DNA of 64,000 nt, taken from the NCBI GenBank assembly GCA_963703745.1, contig CAVPFL010000002.1, forward strand, positions 372,001 to 436,000. The letters run 5' to 3'. Origin of the DNA: AP-15 sp963703745 (GTDB lineage: Bacteria; Pseudomonadota; Alphaproteobacteria; ATCC43930; CGMCC-115725). Shown piece after piece: positions 1 through 8,368 of this stretch. The notes under the pieces are model-generated. The model did no database searches, had not been told where the DNA came from, and saw nothing but the letters and a program-made list of their open reading frames with translations. The translations under genes were made by a program, and so were the position numbers. Position 1 is the stretch's first letter. The number at the start of each line of letters is the position of its first letter.

Positions 1-1203
1 CCAGACGCTGGGCGGGCGAACGGGCGAGCAATGTCAGGGACGGCGGATCGTCGCGGTTCAGGACACCACCGAGATCAATTTTAGCGGACGCGCTCGGGCG
101 CGTCGGGGTCTGGGTCCCGCTGGCGACGGGAAGACACCGGGTTTTTTTGTGCATGGGGTTGTCGCCGTCGATCGCGAGGATGAAGCCGTGGTCGGCTTGT
201 TGGATGCCGCGATCTGGACCCGAACCGCCGGCAAGCGGGCTGCCACGCGGCGCCAGCGTCGGCTTGACGAGAAGGAATCGCAGCGCTGGCTGAGCGCAAC
301 CGAGGTGGTTGCCAAGCGCGCCGCCGGGGCCAACCAGCTGATCGTGGTTGGGGATCGCGAAAGCGACATCTTTGCGCTGTTCGCGCGCCGCCCGGCGCGC
401 GTCGAACTGGTGGTCCGTGCGGCGCAAGACCGCACGCTCGCGGATGGCACGCGGTTGTTTGCGCAGCCCGCGGCATGGCCGGCACTGGGCATGGCTGAAG
501 TGCGGGTGGGGCCGCGCGGCCCGGGCGACAAGGGGCGTGTGGCCACGGTCACCCTGCGGGCCGGGCCGATCCGCGTGCGGCGACCGCATAATGGGGGCGA
601 TCCCAATGATCCCGAATACCGCGATCTGAGCTTGGTCGAGGCGCGCGAGGAACAGCCACCGCGCGGCACCGCGGCCATCCATTGGCGGCTGATCACCACC
701 CTGCCGGTCGCCGATTTGGCGGCAGCCGAAGAGATTATTCAAATCTATCGGCTGCGCTGGCGCATCGAACAGGTCTTCCGCGCCAGCAAAAGTGACGGTC
801 TGGAATTGCCGGACGTCCAGGTGCATGACGCCGACCGCCTGTTCAAGTTGGGGGCGCTGGCCATCGGCGCCGCGGTGCGCACGATCCAACTGGTCGATGC
901 CCGCGCGGGCGGCCCCAGACCGGCCGCCGATGTTGCCGGCCCGGACACCCTGGAGGCCGCCGATGCGATTGCGCCAACTCTCGAAGGCAGGACGCCGCGT
1001 CAGAAGAATCCCCACCCGCCCCGCTCCTTGGCGTGGCTGTCGTGGATTGTCGCCCGGCTGGGCGGCTGGAATTGCTACTACAAGCCGCCCGGGCCCAAGA
1101 CGATGCGCGCCGGTTGGGATCGGCTCGCGGCGATGGTCGCCGGATTCCACATTGCCTTGATCGTAAGTCATTGATAAATACATATTATTTGTGTGAATCC
1201 CGT
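1..1203 (+). mobile_element. IS4-family insertion sequence, left end outside window
   Basis: The element is recognised from its transposase gene, which enters the window already in frame. The right boundary is estimated. The AT-rich stretch after the transposase stop ends near 1203 in a sequence whose reverse complement starts ACGGGATTCACACAA, which could be the terminal inverted repeat. A 42-bp repeat begins at once at 1206. The left end, and hence the target duplication, cannot be seen, so the exact boundary is an inference. Confidence 0.55.
2..1174 (+). CDS. IS4-family (Tn5-like) DDE transposase, 5' partial
   Basis: This cut-and-paste transposase is open from the left edge of the window; an internal ATG at 149 is not the true start. 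Three catalytic blocks of the IS4/Tn5 type are visible in order. VQDTTEINF near 56-80 carries the first Asp, GDRESDIF near 350-375 the second, and the YREK signature (YRLRWRIEQVFRASK) at about 748-792 carries the Glu. The C-terminal part has the usual KNPHPPRSLAW and GGWNCYYKPPGPKTM blocks and ends normally at TGA 1174. Nothing looks damaged in the visible part. The antisense strand of the same codon frame contains no stop, which matters for the neighbouring cyclase frame. Confidence 0.9.
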   Translation, partial: QTLGGRTGEQCQGRRIVAVQDTTEINFSGRARARRGLGPAGDGKTPGFFVHGVVAVDREDEAVVGLLDAAIWTRTAGKRAATRRQRRLDEKESQRWLSATEVVAKRAAGANQLIVVGDRESDIFALFARRPARVELVVRAAQDRTLADGTRLFAQPAAWPALGMAEVRVGPRGPGDKGRVATVTLRAGPIRVRRPHNGGDPNDPEYRDLSLVEAREEQPPRGTAAIHWRLITTLPVADLAAAEEIIQIYRLRWRIEQVFRASKSDGLELPDVQVHDADRLFKLGALAIGAAVRTIQLVDARAGGPRPAADVAGPDTLEAADAIAPTLEGRTPRQKNPHPPRSLAWLSWIVARLGGWNCYYKPPGPKTMRAGWDRLAAMVAGFHIALIVSH

Positions 1204-1205
1204 AG

Positions 1206-1247
1206 CCCTTAGGGGCGGAGAGGGCCGGGGTGAGGTGGGGATTGCAG
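1206..1247. repeat. 42-bp direct repeat, left copy
   Basis: This copy matches 4767-4809 with a single internal difference (AGGGCC here, AGCGCC there). The two copies lie in the same orientation on either side of the cyclase gene. The copy sits exactly at the junction between the IS4 element and the 3' end of the cyclase frame. Confidence 0.8.
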
Positions 1248-4200
1248 ACCTCGGTTTGGAGGTTGTCGAGCAGCGCCTTGGCGTCCTTGAGGTCGGCGGT
1301 GTCGAGGCCTTCGGTGAACCAGGCGAGGATTGGGACGAGCAGGGCGGCCGCCTCTTGCGGCCGGCCCTGCTGGCGGCGCAGGCGGGCGAGGCTCGTTGCG
1401 GCGCGCAATTCCCAGGACTTTGCGTTCTGCCGTCGCGCGACGTCGATACCTTTCTCGATGGCCGTCTCGGCCTCGCTCAGCGTCCCGGCGCCGGCGAGCA
1501 AGGCCTCGCCCCTGAGCCGATGAAGCTCCGCTTCAAGCGGCGCTCCCCCCATCATTTCGACCGCCTTCAGCCCAGCAGCGACCGACGCAAGCGCCGCTTC
1601 GGGTTTGCCGATCGCCAATAGTGCGTCGGCTTGGAACGCCAGCAGAATATGCTGGCTCGCCCCAAGACCGTAACTGTCCAGCCCTTGTTCAATTTGAGCC
1701 AGTCCCTTCTTGCTGTCGCCAGAGGCGCTAAGCGCCCATCCCTCGATGACAAGGGCAAACGCGTGATACTGCGCGATGCGCTGCTCCTCGCAGATCCTCA
1801 AAGCCCGTCCGGCACAGTCGGCGACCGCCAGTGGCTCGTGGCGAAAGATGTGAACGAGCGCGGCCCAACACAGCGTTTGGACGAGGGTCAACGGGTGCCT
1901 GAGCGTCTCGGCGCTTCTTACCGCGGCCCGCAGCTGGTCGAGGGACCGATCCGGGTGGCCGAGCATCCAGGAGATCAGCATCGACCAGAACTGGCACAGC
2001 ACGCCGGGGTGGGAACCCGGCCAATCCGGGAACTCCATGTTCGGATCGAACAGCTCGAAGATCCGCCGATAGTGCGCAAGCGCCGGCTCGAGCTTCCCCT
2101 GGGTGTACAGCACCGCGCCGAGTGCCACGTGCGCCGCGACGAGACGCGCCGCATCGTCGAGCCGTTCGGCTACGCGCAACCCCTCCTCGGCAAAATGCTG
2201 CGCCTTCTCCATCTCGAGCAGGTTCAAATGGTAGAGATACAAGCCGCGGAGCGCCGTGAACCCCCGGGAGTGATCACTAAGTTGCTGACAGAGCTCCCAG
2301 GCCCGCGCATAGGCTCGGCCTAGGCCGGAGTGGCTGTAGCTCCTGGTCGCGTACAAGGCGGGACCGAGCGCCATTTGCAGGTCCAGCTCACGCTCGGCCC
2401 GCTCGTGCATATCCGGTAGCGCTTCGACCAGTTCCAGGCCTCGGTGGAATTGGTCGATCGCTTCGAGGTTCGCCGACCTGCTCGCCGCGGCCGCGCCGGC
2501 TTTGTGCCAGTACGCGATCGCCTGCGCCGGACAGTTCGCTTCGGTGTAGTGATGCGCCACCAGTTCCGGCTGTGTGCTCGTCACCTCGGGAAACCGGTCC
2601 TCCAGCAGCTTTGCCACCCGCTGGTGATACTGCTGGCGGGTGCGCTTCAGCAGCGATTGGTAAGCCGCATCCTGGATCAGCGCATGCTTGAAGAGGTAAC
2701 GCGAGCGCGGCGGGCGGCCGCGCTGGTAGAGCAGCTCGTCGACCACCAGCTGACCGAGACCGCTCTGCAACAAGTCTTCCTCGATCCCGGCCAAGGCACT
2801 AATCATGTCATAGCCAAACTCGCGTCCCAGAACCGCGCCCAACTGCGCCACTTCGCGCAGCCGCGGCGCCCGATCGAGCCGCGCCATCAACGAATCCTGC
2901 AATGTCGCCGGGATGTGCAATTGCGCCAGCGCGCCCCTAAGCACGTACATGTCGCCGCGGGTCTCGAGCACCCCCGAACCGAGAATGGCCTTGGTCAGCT
3001 CCTCGATGTAGAGCGGCACGCCGTCGGCCTTAGCGACGATATGATCGACCACCTCACCGGGCAGCGGCCTGCCGCCGGAGAGATGACCGACCATCGCCTC
3101 CACCTCCGGCCGCTCCAGGCGGTTGAGCGTGATCGGCGTCATGTGCGAGCGTTGCGGCCAGGGCGGCGTCAGTTCCGGCCGGTAGGTCGCAACGACCAGC
3201 ATCGCCGCGGTCGGCGCCTGCTCGATCAGCATGCCCAGCGTTTCCAACGTGGTCGGATCGGCCCAGTGCAGATCCTCCCACGCCATCAGCACTGGGGTGC
3301 CCTCGGCCAATTCGATCAGCCAGGCAACGATCGCATCGAGGGTCGCATCGCGCTGCTGCTGCGCCGTCATCGCAAGGCGCGGATAGCGGTCCTCGGGCGC
3401 CGGCACGGCCATCAGGTCGGCGAACAGCCCGACACTCTCGGAGAGGGGCAAGGTCTTGAAGCCGGCGAGCCCGGCTTCGAGCTTCGTCAGATGCTGCGGC
3501 GCGGTGTCCTCCGGCTGCCAGCCGAAGACGCGCTTCAAATGTTCGATGATCGGATGAAATGCGCTCGCCGTGTGAAACGGAGAACAGCGGACCGCCACCC
3601 AGATGTGATCCTTGCCGGCCGCCTCTCTCAGGCCCTCCACCAGGCGGGACTTGCCGACCCCGGCCTCGCCCTGGATCAGCACGACCTGGCCGCGGCCATG
3701 GCTGCTGCCGTCCCAGGCCCGCAACAGCAGCCCCATCTCCTCCTGGCGCCCGACGAGGGGTGCCGAACTCCCGCTTCGGGTCGCGGCAAAGCGGCTCTCG
3801 ACATCCCGCGCCGACAAGACGCGCCAAGCCGGTACCGGCTCGGCGAACCCCTTCAGCTCATAGGCCCCCAGGTCCGCGAGGTCGAAGTGATCGCCGAGCA
3901 TCGCGCGCGTGGCCGCGCTGATAAGGACCTGGTTCGGCTGCGCCAATGCCTGCAGGCGTGCGGCCAGGTTCGGCGTCTCGCCGACGACCGCGGTTTCCTG
4001 CGCCGTTCCCTCGCCGATCTGTTCGCCGACGATGACCGGTCCGGTGGCGATGCCGATCCGCACTGCGAGCTCGACTTCGGGCGGCCTTGGGACCGCGGCA
4101 TTCAGCTCCGCCATCGCATCGATGATGTCGAGACCCGCGCGCACCGATCGCTCGGCCTCGTCCTCATGGGCGCGCGGATAGCCGAATAGACCAGGATGCC

Positions 4201-4662
4201 GTCGCCCATGTACTTCGCGACAAAGCCGTCGTAATGCCGGATCGCCGCACTGCACCGGCCCTGATACGACGCGATGACATCGCGCAGATCTTCGGGGTCC
4301 ATCCCGGTCGAGAGCGCCGTCGATCCCACCAGGTCGCAAAACATCACGGTCAGCTGGCGGCGCTCAGCCTCCGGTGCGGCGGCGATCGCGGCCTGCGCAG
4401 CCGGTCTCTCGGCTTGCCGCAAGGCTGGCAATGGTTGCAGCAGCGCCGCGGGCTCGGGTCGGGCCACGCGTCCCTCGGGCGCCCAGACGAGCACCTCTCC
4501 GTCGACATCCGCCGCCACCCGCTTGATGACGATCAGTTCGCGACGCAGTTCTTCGAGACCGTCATCATCGAGACCAAAGCTGAGCCTGATGCGGCGATAG
4601 GAGATGCTGCCCTCGGTGACGAGGCGCCAGAGGACCTTCTGCAGCACCCGCTCAAAGTTCAT
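1248..4662 (-). pseudogene. Class III adenylate/guanylate cyclase with AAA ATPase and TPR-like regions, frameshifted
   Basis: This is a large cytoplasmic signalling ATPase of about 1,130 codons. It starts at ATG 4662 with an N-terminal region (MNFERVLQKVLWRL). A class III cyclase domain follows (RRQLTVMFCDLVGSTALS, then KYMGDGILVY). Next come a P-loop (GEAGVGKSRLVEGL, near 3640-3680), a Walker B-like WEDLHWADPTTLE, and a long TPR-like C-terminal half. The expected YFGYPRAHEDEAER reads YSAIRAPMR instead, because TATTTCGG has become TATTCGG near 4183-4187. One missing T shifts the frame and an N-terminal ORF ends at 4102. Restoring the base gives an open frame down to the family-like C-terminus DTADLKDAKALLDNLQ near 1250. 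No stop follows: the frame runs through the repeat and antisense to the transposase as far as the window edge. It is either a pseudogene or a consensus error. Confidence 0.8.
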
Positions 4663-4766
4663 GCGTCCGTCCCCGTTCGCCGCGACCTCGCCGACCCTAC
4701 ACCCAAGAGCCCATCGCAGTCGCGAGCGGGTTGTTTATTGGCTGTTCGGCCACACCTCCCTCTCTG

Positions 4767-4809
4767 CCCCTTAGGGGCGGAGAGCGCCGGGGTGAGGTGG
4801 GGATTGCAG
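4767..4809. repeat. 42-bp direct repeat, right copy
   Basis: This copy of the repeat at 1206-1247 lies about 100 bp upstream of the cyclase start. Related but more divergent sequence, in inverted orientation, occurs at about 4940-5010. This suggests a dispersed intergenic element. Confidence 0.75.
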
Positions 4810-4850
4810 GTCCGAACCGGATAGATATCGAACATTATGGACCGGATAGA

Positions 4851-4905
4851 TGCCTGACAAACCGGGAAAACTGTCAGCCATGTATCCGGTCTACAGTGTC
4901 AGGCA
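4851..4905. repeat. Inverted repeat TGCCTGACA / TGTCAGGCA
   Basis: TGCCTGACA at 4851-4859 and its exact reverse complement at 4897-4905 are separated by 37 bp. ACCGGGAAAA and TTCCCGGTT elements lie next to the two arms. The layout looks like the end of a lost insertion sequence or a short non-autonomous element. No transposase remains. Confidence 0.5.
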
Positions 4906-4944
4906 TGTTCCCGGTTGCTCAGCAGAGCGCCGACAGCGCCCACC

Positions 4945-5358
4945 TCACCCTCCCCGTCGCCGGAGCGACGGGTCCCCTCCCTCTCCGCCTGAAGGGCAGA
5001 GAGGGCAGACCTCGCTTCGGCTATTGCCGAGTTCCTGTCGGATGACCTCGAGCACGCCGGCGAGATTATGCATGACGTCATTGTTCCAGAAGCGGATTAC
5101 GCGATAGCCACGACGTGCGATCTCCAGGGTGCGGGCTGCGTCTTCTTCCTCTTGGTGCGCGTGTTGGCCGCCGTCGAGTTCAATCGCGAGCTTGAGACCG
5201 GGGCAGGCGAAATCGACGACATAAGATCCGATCGGATGCTGCCGCCGAAAGCGGTGCTCGGTCGGAAGCTCGCGCAGAGCCAGCCACATCTCCTTCTCGG
5301 CTTCCGTCGCAGCCCGCCGCAGTCGCCGTGCAATCTGTGTCCGCTTTTTCAGTGCCAA
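4945..5358 (-). CDS. DUF559 (Vsr-like) endonuclease-domain protein
   Basis: This small protein of 137 residues matches the DUF559 family, whose fold is related to very-short-patch-repair endonucleases. Visible blocks are the N-terminal ARRLRRAATEAEKEMWLALR, then FRRQHPIGSYVVDFACP, LAIELDGGQHA and GYRVIRFWNNDVMHN. The D...ELDGGQH pattern fits the PD-(D/E)XK-like core. The last 25 or so residues (CPSGGEGGDPSLRRRGG) are encoded by a GC-rich repeat sequence and probably do not belong to the domain. The gene stands alone among repeats and mobile remnants, so its cellular role is unknown. Confidence 0.8.
   Translation of the reverse strand: MALKKRTQIARRLRRAATEAEKEMWLALRELPTEHRFRRQHPIGSYVVDFACPGLKLAIELDGGQHAHQEEEDAARTLEIARRGYRVIRFWNNDVMHNLAGVLEVIRQELGNSRSEVCPLCPSGGEGGDPSLRRRGG
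4953..4972. repeat. Perfect 8-bp hairpin in dispersed repeat
   Basis: CCCGTCGC and GCGACGGG flank a 4-base CGGA loop. The hairpin lies inside the 3' end of the DUF559 reading frame and is part of a sequence related to the 42-bp repeats. Confidence 0.6.
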
Positions 5359-5482
5359 GCGATGCTCCCTAACTCCCTCTCTGCCCGTTTTTTCTTTGCC
5401 ACCGGGACGAGGTGCTCGGGCAGCGGGTCTCCTTCTCTCTCGACCGAGACCGGCCCAAACTCACGTTGTCGGGAGATCGGCA

Positions 5483-5662
5483 GTGAACCGGATACACGCG
5501 CTCCTCGCGCTCGGTTTCATCGCGCTCGGTCTTGTCCTGGTGTTCGACGCCCGTTCATCCCACGCTTTGGAATGGCCGTTGGGTTTGTTTGTCCTTGTCG
5601 TCGGCGTGATCTGGCTTGCTGGCCGCATCGGTTGGTGGATCGTGTGGAAAGACCGGAAGTAA
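5483..5662 (+). CDS. Small two-helix membrane protein
   Basis: This is a 59-residue hydrophobic protein. The GTG at 5483 follows a GGGAGA-like ribosome site and gives VNRIHALLALGFIALGLVLVF as the first membrane segment. A second segment (WPLGLFVLVVGVIWLAGRIGWWIV) comes before a short basic tail (WKDRK). A longer reading from 5396 exists, but its N-terminus is low-complexity and unlikely. No family is recognised. Confidence 0.5.
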   Translation: MNRIHALLALGFIALGLVLVFDARSSHALEWPLGLFVLVVGVIWLAGRIGWWIVWKDRK

Positions 5663-5930
5663 GCGACACGGGTCCGCTGCGCTGCAACCGCAAAGGCGGC
5701 CATTTTTCAGAAGGCCCGTTATGCCGCACAATTTTAGAATCACCAATAGCGAGATCACCCGTCTCACCGCGCGGGCCACGGCGTTAGCCTCCATAGACCG
5801 TGTCGATCAGTACTCTGCCAACTGCGGGCACGCAGCGGCGCATGTGACCAAAGTGGTAGGTGCAATTCAGCGCGGTGCGCGGGTTCTTGATGGCAAGGCC
5901 AAGGAGACGCTTACGATCGGTCGCCCGCGA
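5663..5930. other. No convincing gene
   Basis: Both strands have short open frames, but none shows a recognisable motif or a good ribosome site. It lies downstream of the terminase remnant and may hold more degraded phage sequence. Confidence 0.4.
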
Positions 5931-7605
5931 TCATCTCAAACCGCTGGTTTCTGTTCCGGCCAGATCGCCGGCTTCGGCCCTTACCCACCCGGCCCGCAGA
6001 AGCGCTTCGGGATCCGTTTCCGACATGTCGACCGTGCCGTCGCCTGCCACGGCGAGGTGGACGCCGGAAAACAGCTGGACATTGAAATGCCGCGCGGGGC
6101 GCGCAGGCGCACTGGAGGGCCCGGCATCTGCCCTCTGCGAAGCTCCTCTGCGCGCTGCCGGTAAAGCTCGAAGATCCCGGCATTGGTGCTGGGGCCGCTG
6201 CCTCGCTTGAACCAGTCGATCATCTGGGCGGTCGAGTCGACCTGGTCGTCGTGCTTGCCTCTGGGGAACGACGTCAGCTCGTGCAGGTATGAAGCGAGCC
6301 ACGGCGCCCTCCGGGCAGCCGGACAAAGCCGTTCTCGATCATCGCGGTCTGCGCGTGCATCCGCATGACCTTGTCGCACTGCGGCTGGTAGCGGGTGACG
6401 GCGTAGAGGCCTTCTCGGATCAGCTCCTGGATCAGTTGGGTGCCCGAGGCCTTGTCCTCGATCAGCACGGCGCTCGGCCTGAACCGCTCGTATTGCTCGC
6501 GCGCGCTGCGCTTGAGCTCGGGATATTCCATGCGCCGGCGCAACACATCGATCAGGTAGAGGTCCTTGCCCTTGATCCCCCAACTCGTGCAGACGCTGAA
6601 ATCGCTGAGCTCGGTCGCCTTGTTGGCGGTGTCCCAGCTCTGCACGACGCGTTCGAAGGTCTGGGGCAACTCACCAGCCGCGTAATGCCTGAACCACGCC
6701 TGCTTGACGAGACCGCCGCCCAACGGCGTGGGGGCCTGCTGGTACTGGCCGGCGAAATTGTATTCGCCGATCGTGCGGCGGATCTGCTCGAGCATCGCCG
6801 GCGGCTCGCGCGCGGGATGCAATGCCTCGCCCGGGCGCCGGGTAAAATGCCGCGGCCCCCACACCGTCTCGACCGCGAAGGTCTCGTCCTCCTCGGCAAT
6901 CGCCGGAAAGCGCACGACCTCCCAATCCTCCTGGGCCAGCACGTGGCCGACCAGATCGTCCTCGTGCAATCGGTGCATGATCAGGACGATGGCACCCTTC
7001 TGCTTGTCGTTCAGTCGACTGTAGAGGGTATGGTCGTACCACTCGTTGGCCGCCCGCCGCTGGGCTTGCGACAAGGCCTCTTCGGGCTTCAGCGGATCGT
7101 CGATGATGATGATGTCGGCGCCGCGGCCGGTCAGCACGCCGCCGACCGAGGTCGCGAGCCGGCAGCCCTGTTGGGTCGTCTCGAACTCCCCCACGGCCTG
7201 CCGCTGGGCCGATAGGCGGGTCGGGAACGCCCGCTGGTACCAGTCGCTCATAACGATACGCCGGCAATCGCGGGCCAGCTTGTCGGCGAGGTCCTGGGCA
7301 TAGCTGACGCAGAGGATCTGCGCGCCGGGTTGGCGCCCGAGGCACCACGCCGGAAACGCGACCGAGCCCACCAGCGATTTCAAGTAGCGCGGCGGCACAT
7401 TGACGATCAGCCGGCGGATTTCGCCCTGGTACACTGCGGTGAGCTTTGCCGCCATGATTTCGACGTGCCAGTTCATCGCGAACGCCACGAGCGGGTTGAG
7501 CTCGCGGAAACAGCGCTGCGCAAAGGCGGCGAAATCGAGCCGCAGCTGGGCGTCCTCCTCGCGCTGGGTCAGCACCTGGCGAGAAATCCCGGTGGCTATG
7601 GGCAT
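5931..7605 (-). pseudogene. Phage terminase large subunit, two apparent frameshifts
   Basis: The protein is the DNA-packaging motor of a tailed phage, ATPase plus nuclease. The first 430 or so residues read well: PPRYLKSLVGSV as an adenosine/P-loop-like segment, GADIIIIDDPLKPEEA as Walker B, and AIVLIMHRLHEDDL. The nuclease-like part begins VVQSWDTANKA and continues AVLIEDKASGTQLIQ. The frame then breaks near 6304-6314. One added base would join LP to APWLASYLHELTSF, followed by the nuclease Asp block KHDDQVDSTAQMIDWF. A second single-base loss near 6088-6098 separates this from a C-terminal tail (HFNVQLFSGVHLAVAGDG) ending at 5931. No portal, capsid or tail gene is present. It is a decayed prophage relic unless both breaks are sequencing errors. 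Confidence 0.85.
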
Positions 7606-7660
7606 TGCAAGCCCATCGCTTGTCAGCTAATCAGCCGAGCCGCGCGATGCTCCCTTAGCA

Positions 7661-8071
7661 TCATTTCTCGGTTGCGATCGCATGCCGGATGGCACCCTCG
7701 AGCCGCGCCTTGAGCTGCGCCAGGACCTCCTCGTCGCCCGGGCCGATGACGGGGGCCGGGGCGGCGGAAGACCGCGCCCGCGCCTCGAGGCTCAGCATCA
7801 GGTCGAGCAGGATTTTCAACGATCGCGCATCGGACGAGGCGGATTTGTTGACGAGCTGCTTGATCACCGCTTCGCGCTTGGTGATCTTGCGGCGCCGGCC
7901 GTTCTCGGTGATCGTCACCGGCTCGTTCAGCGCGTCGTTCAACAAGGTCGTCAGGTTTTTCGCACCGGGTGGCCGCCCGCGCGCGTTGCCGGACTGGCCC
8001 TTCTTGAAGCCGCCACCCCGCGGCGGCTTGCCGTAACCCACCTCGTAATCGCCCTTCGTCCCGGTCGGCAT
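7661..8071 (-). CDS. DUF5681 protein (small-terminase-like partner)
   Basis: This protein of 136 residues carries the DUF5681 signature GYGKPPRGGGFKKGQSGNARG, followed by RPPGAKNLTTLLNDALNE and RRKITKREAVIKQLVNKSAS. DUF5681 genes often sit just upstream of a terminase large subunit, as here with a 55-bp gap, so a small-subunit or DNA-recognition role is inferred. The start MPTGTKGDYEVGYG is preceded by AAGAGGACAAG. The frame is intact although its partner is broken. Confidence 0.8.
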   Translation of the reverse strand: MPTGTKGDYEVGYGKPPRGGGFKKGQSGNARGRPPGAKNLTTLLNDALNEPVTITENGRRRKITKREAVIKQLVNKSASSDARSLKILLDLMLSLEARARSSAAPAPVIGPGDEEVLAQLKARLEGAIRHAIATEK

Positions 8072-8368
8072 CTTGTCCTCTTATGGTCACCGGGACCTGA
8101 TATAGCGTAAAACGGAACTATTGTCAATACAGTATTGCGATTATCGTACGAGACGGCATTTCCATTGTTATTCGATTGTTAGCGTGGCGAAATTCGCTGA
8201 TCGGCGCACAAAATTCCATTGTTCCGCCGAGTAACGAATTTGGTCCCTAACTCTCTGACATTGTGCCTTATTTTTGCGCTAAACCGGGCGATCTGGGCGC
8301 CAAATCGCGATTTTCGCTGTATTTCGGCCGTTAAGCCACGAGGCTATCGCCTGGGCCGGCCGGTATCC
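8072..8368. other. AT-richer intergenic region, probable promoter of the phage pair
   Basis: About 300 bp between the DUF5681 start and the phaC stop. It is clearly more AT-rich than its surroundings and contains two direct copies of TTCCATTGTT (near 8160 and 8215). It probably carries the promoter for the DUF5681-terminase unit. No gene or terminator with a clear stem and T-run was found. Confidence 0.4.

Noticed and set aside
2444..4189. 581-codon plus-strand ORF
   Set aside because: It is antisense to the cyclase/AAA/TPR gene, whose minus-strand frame shows domain motifs. The plus translation is Arg/Gln/His-rich shadow sequence.
6088..6314. Programmed frameshifting in the terminase
   Set aside because: No slippery heptamer is seen at either break, and terminases are not known to need it. 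Base loss is simpler.
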